Source: Rhizosphaericola sp047606825
Lineage (GTDB): Bacteria; Bacteroidota; Bacteroidia; Chitinophagales; Chitinophagaceae
Direction: 5' to 3'
Assembly (NCBI GenBank): GCA_047606825.1
Contig: JASGDY010000102.1
Location: forward strand, 1 to 24,950
DNA length: 24,950 nucleotides
Shown: positions 22,655 to 24,950 of the stretch, piece by piece
Numbering within the stretch: position 1 is the stretch's first letter
Layout: the number at the start of each line of letters is the position of its first letter
Made by a program: the position numbers and the translations under genes
The notes under the pieces: model-generated
Seen by the model: the letters and a program-made list of their open reading frames with translations, nothing else
What the model was told of the DNA's origin: nothing
The model's database searches: none

Positions 22655-22683
22655 AAAAAGGCTTACGTTGTGTAAGCCTTTTT
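22655..22683 (-). terminator. his attenuator terminator
   Basis: On the minus strand AAAAAGGCTTAC, loop ACAAC, then GTAAGCCTTTTT forms a perfect 12-bp stem; a run of six T closes it. It lies 21 bases before the ATG at 22633 and 57 before ATG 22597, between the His-rich leader ORF and hisG. That position is where a transcription attenuator belongs. Confidence 0.88.
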
Positions 22684-22717
22684 CAATATTATGATGTAAG
22701 ATGCACGACAGCACCAC

Positions 22718-22724
22718 AGGCTTA
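22718..22724 (-). promoter_or_regulatory. Antiterminator arm over the leader stop codon
   Basis: TAAGCCT, whose TAA is the leader-peptide stop, duplicates the 3' arm of the terminator. It can pair with AGGCTTA of the terminator 5' arm (22673-22679), which would prevent the terminator. A ribosome reaching the stop would hide it; one stalled on the His codons would leave it free. Confidence 0.6.
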
Positions 22725-22769
22725 TCCTTGGGAAAAGTAGTGATGATGGATATGTATCTGTTTTTTCAT
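22722..22769 (-). CDS. hisL: Histidine operon leader peptide
   Basis: A 15-codon ORF reading MKKQIHIHHHYFSQG, too short for ordinary gene finding. Four of 15 residues are histidine, three of them consecutive (His8-10), directly upstream of a terminator and hisG. This is the hallmark of classical ribosome-mediated attenuation: scarce charged His-tRNA stalls the ribosome, the antiterminator forms and the his genes are transcribed. The ATG is four bases after a perfect -7 element and has no Shine-Dalgarno sequence, so initiation may be leaderless. The symbol is by analogy with enterobacterial hisL; the peptide sequence is not homologous beyond its His run. Confidence 0.85.
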   Translation of the reverse strand: MKKQIHIHHHYFSQG

Positions 22770-22773
22770 GGCG

Positions 22774-22781
22774 CAAAAGTA
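22774..22781 (-). promoter_or_regulatory. -7 promoter element TACTTTTG of the his operon
   Basis: Perfect TAnnTTTG on the minus strand, four bases (CGCC) before the leader-peptide ATG. The 69-base divergent gap to the outer-membrane gene holds this promoter and presumably the one for the other direction, which I could not identify. Confidence 0.65.
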
Positions 22782-22838
22782 GGGTAAAGTTGGAATTGTC
22801 GGGAGTTTTTTGAAAAAATTTTCCGTTAAGTAATCTTT

Positions 22839-24728
22839 ATGTACTTTGGAGACGGTTTGCAAAGAAGGTTCACCATACTGTTATGTTTTCTGGTCGGATG
22901 GAGCGTTCTCGGTTTCCCGCTTTTGTCGGAAGCCCAGAACGTTGACAGCATGGCCGCGCCCGTAAGGAGACAGCACCGTCTGTTGGACAGGCTGCACAGT
23001 TCCATCACGCGTCACAACGTGGCGGTACGCGACACGGCCAGCACGATTAACCTGACGATTGAAAGCAACCGGCTGCGGTTTGCACCGTTCCAAGGGAAAA
23101 TCATACGGCATATCAAGGTACAACAACTCAATTTTTACCAGTCCATCGACGACACGGCGCAGCGCAAAAAATATTTTGGGACGCAGTTGCTAACCAAGTT
23201 CCACCGGACGACACGCTCGGGCGTCATCCGTAACAATCTTTTTATCCACGAGGGCGATGTGTTCTATGCGACGGTGGCGGCGGACAACGAGCGTTTTCTG
23301 CGTACCATTTCGTTTATCCGGGATGCGCGGTTGGTGATAGACAGTATTCCGGGTACGGATTCTATTGATATTGTGGTGAAGACCAAGGACTTGTTCAGCA
23401 TCACGGGTAATATCAACAGCATTTCTTCCAGTAGGGTGCGTGGTTCGATAGAAGAGGCAAACTTTGGCGGTCTGGGGCAGTCTATTTCCTATATGGGAAT
23501 GTATGAAAAAGGCCGACGTCCGAGCTACGACCGCGAGTTTGAATACCAATACAACAATGTATTGGGCAGTTTTGCCAACATCACGGCAACCATTTCCAGC
23601 CTGGGTCAAAACGTGGTAACCGGAGACCGCAATGAAGCATTCCAAAGATTGGAAATATCGAAACCCATGATTTCCCAATACAAAAGGTTCATGGGCGGCT
23701 TTGCACTGGAGCATGCGCAGACGCGGAATGTATATCCGGAACTGGATTCCGAAAACCATTATTTCCGATATAAATACACGACGTTTGACGTATGGGGCGG
23801 TCTTAACCTCAACGTGAAAAAATATATCGCGGACGAGAAAAACCACCTTCGGCAGTTCGTCGCACTACGGTACGTGAAATATACATTCCACAATGCGCCG
23901 GACCAGATTCTCAGCGAGTTTGACATGCGCACCAATACACGGGAGATGGCTTTGGTACAGTTGACCTTATTCAAACAGGATTTTTACCAGACGCGGTATT
24001 TTTATGGTTTTGGGACGGTGGAGGATATTCCGTATGGATTCAACTACAGCGTCACGGGTGGCTGGTATCGGCAGCGACGGCTTTCGCGTCCTTATTTGGG
24101 TATTGACCTCAACAACTATGTGCTGACAGCCGGAGGGAATATTCTTCAGTTTTTTGCCAAGGGCGGCACTTTTTTCCATAAAGGGCTGGAAGATGCCGGT
24201 TATGCCATGGGCAGTACGTTTTACGGTCGCTTATTTCAGGCCGGGGATACTAAGATACGGCAAGTGGTGCGCGTCAGCTATTCGGAGATATTCAATACCG
24301 TGACGACCTATCCTTTGCGTATCAACAATTCACAGTTTGGCCTAAGTGCATTTTCCACAGATTCCGTTTTCGGCTCGAGGCGGCTGAGCCTACATTCCGA
24401 AACACGTTTTTTCACCCCTTACAAGATGTTGGGGTTTGTATTGGCGCCTTACCTGTCGGGCGATTTGTCCTGTGTGACGCCCATGAAAGGTGCATTTGAA
24501 CGTTCTTCCCTATATTACGGAATCGGCCCCGGCTTGCGGATGAGGAACGAAAACCTGGTCTTTGGAACGATAGAATTGCGGACGATGTATTTCCCGAGAA
24601 ACGTGCCCAATCAAAATAGCTTCAAAGTGGGCATAAAAGCCAACCTGCGTTTCCGCTTCAATACCAATTATGTCAACAAGCCGGACATCTACGACCTGAA
24701 CAACGACCCGAACGGCACAATCTATTAG
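22839..24728 (+). CDS. BamA/TamA-like outer-membrane protein (POTRA plus beta barrel)
   Basis: A 629-residue protein: signal peptide (about 1-33, hydrophobic ILLCFLVGWSVLGF), one POTRA-like domain (about 80-185), then a long stretch of alternating amphipathic strands (190-629) typical of a 16-strand barrel. The POTRA part shows GKIIRHIKVQQLNFY, HRTTRSGVIRNNLFIHEGD and the conserved NERFLRTISFIRDARLVID. Bacteroidota carry such single-POTRA barrels besides BamA; their cargo is not established. There is no C-terminal phenylalanine: the chain ends DPNGTIY. The start is uncertain: ATG 22839 is the only upstream Met, and TTG 22857 would also keep the signal peptide. It is divergent from the his operon. 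Confidence 0.82.
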   Translation: MYFGDGLQRRFTILLCFLVGWSVLGFPLLSEAQNVDSMAAPVRRQHRLLDRLHSSITRHNVAVRDTASTINLTIESNRLRFAPFQGKIIRHIKVQQLNFYQSIDDTAQRKKYFGTQLLTKFHRTTRSGVIRNNLFIHEGDVFYATVAADNERFLRTISFIRDARLVIDSIPGTDSIDIVVKTKDLFSITGNINSISSSRVRGSIEEANFGGLGQSISYMGMYEKGRRPSYDREFEYQYNNVLGSFANITATISSLGQNVVTGDRNEAFQRLEISKPMISQYKRFMGGFALEHAQTRNVYPELDSENHYFRYKYTTFDVWGGLNLNVKKYIADEKNHLRQFVALRYVKYTFHNAPDQILSEFDMRTNTREMALVQLTLFKQDFYQTRYFYGFGTVEDIPYGFNYSVTGGWYRQRRLSRPYLGIDLNNYVLTAGGNILQFFAKGGTFFHKGLEDAGYAMGSTFYGRLFQAGDTKIRQVVRVSYSEIFNTVTTYPLRINNSQFGLSAFSTDSVFGSRRLSLHSETRFFTPYKMLGFVLAPYLSGDLSCVTPMKGAFERSSLYYGIGPGLRMRNENLVFGTIELRTMYFPRNVPNQNSFKVGIKANLRFRFNTNYVNKPDIYDLNNDPNGTIY

Positions 24729-24734
24729 TCAATC

Positions 24735-24755
24735 AGTAATCGGTGGTCAGTGACT
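24735..24755. repeat. GGTnnTC-type heptamers after the outer-membrane gene
   Basis: AGTAATC, GGTGGTC and AGTGACT follow in 7-base phase seven bases after the stop codon, like the array after argH. Confidence 0.5.
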
Positions 24756-24783
24756 GCTGGTTTTATACGATTTTGAGGCGTAA

Positions 24784-24840
24784 TGGACAAAAATGTGCCT
24801 AAATTGGAGCACTATGTGTCAAGTGGACAAAAATGTGCCT
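24784..24840. mobile_element. Tandem 17-bp repeat, possible end of an IS21-type element
   Basis: TGGACAAAAATGTGCCT occurs at 24784-24800 and again, identically, at 24824-24840, a 40-base spacing. Multiple subterminal repeats of this kind are typical of IS21-family ends. If so, the element would extend beyond the right edge. No transposase reading frame is visible in 24841-24950, where only a TTGCAC/GTGCAA pair (24894-24899/24945-24950) was noticed. Confidence 0.4.
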
Positions 24841-24950
24841 GTTTTTTGTGGGGGATTTGTGGTTTGTGTTGATCTATTATCCACTTTTGTGGGATTGCAC
24901 GAAACAGAAGCAAGCTCTGCTGGAGAGCACCTTGCGGAGGGATAGTGCAA

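Noticed and set aside
22598..22717. hisG N-terminal extension to the ATG at 22717
   Set aside because: It would translate the attenuator terminator (KGLHNVSLFYF) and lies downstream of a separate leader ORF; family length favours the start at 22597.
24841..24950. Start of a transposase gene at the right edge
   Set aside because: No frame with a plausible start and recognisable IstA sequence could be read before the window ends.

Overview
The window looks like a chromosomal segment of a Bacteroidota bacterium, most likely from the Chitinophagales/Sphingobacteriales side. Evidence: promoters with the Bacteroidota -7 consensus TAnnTTTG sit before at least seven starts, Shine-Dalgarno sequences are mostly absent, menaquinone is made by the futalosine route (mqnC), and a DUF4292 lipoprotein lies next to dut and an EnvC-type LytM protein. 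No rRNA, tRNA, CRISPR array or complete transposon was seen.

Layout. 1-72 holds the start of a leftward gene that runs off the window. 243-2307: a 4'-phosphopantetheinyl transferase (-), divergent from dCTP deaminase (dcd), then a nitroreductase (+). 2515-8417: argH, an OmpA-family envelope protein, trxA, mqnC and lysA, all +, mostly separate units with their own promoters or terminators. 8543-9334: an MlaF-type ATPase (+). 9455-11199: an AT-rich two-gene ABC exporter (-), divergent from a recQ helicase (11242-13143, +). 13189-18232: a leftward envelope/nucleotide block with a lytic transglycosylase, an EnvC-like amidase activator, a DUF4292 lipoprotein, dut and a LolA-fold-like secreted protein. 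18359-22769: a leftward histidine locus with leader peptide and attenuator, hisG, hisD, a GNAT acetyltransferase and hisC. 22839-24728: a POTRA/beta-barrel outer-membrane protein (+). The right edge carries a tandem 17-bp repeat that may be an IS21-type end.

Best new observations. (1) The his operon starts with a 15-codon leader ORF, MKKQIHIHHHYFSQG. It is followed by an intrinsic terminator just before hisG, and a copy of the terminator's 3' arm lies across the leader stop codon. This is a compact classical attenuator in a lineage that largely lacks Shine-Dalgarno initiation, and its promoter lies only four bases from the leader ATG. (2) Nearly every gene junction carries short arrays of degenerate heptamers in a common GTnnnnn phase (GTAAAAA, GTTGAAA, GTTAAAA, AATTGAG, GGTGGTC); several abut start codons and merge with the promoter. 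(3) Intergenic regions contain three palindromic element types: a 135-bp element with a perfect 50-bp palindrome, REP-like GTCATTCCTGC pairs, and a 113-bp inverted-repeat element inside the his operon. (4) Several genes appear to have leaderless or near-leaderless transcripts.

How the genes connect: dcd (dCTP to dUTP) and dut (dUTP to dUMP) are consecutive steps of dTMP supply. The transglycosylase, EnvC-like, DUF4292, LolA-like, OmpA-like, MlaF-like and POTRA-barrel proteins all point to envelope building. argH, lysA and his genes are amino-acid synthesis. All calls come from reading the sequence; no database search was run.
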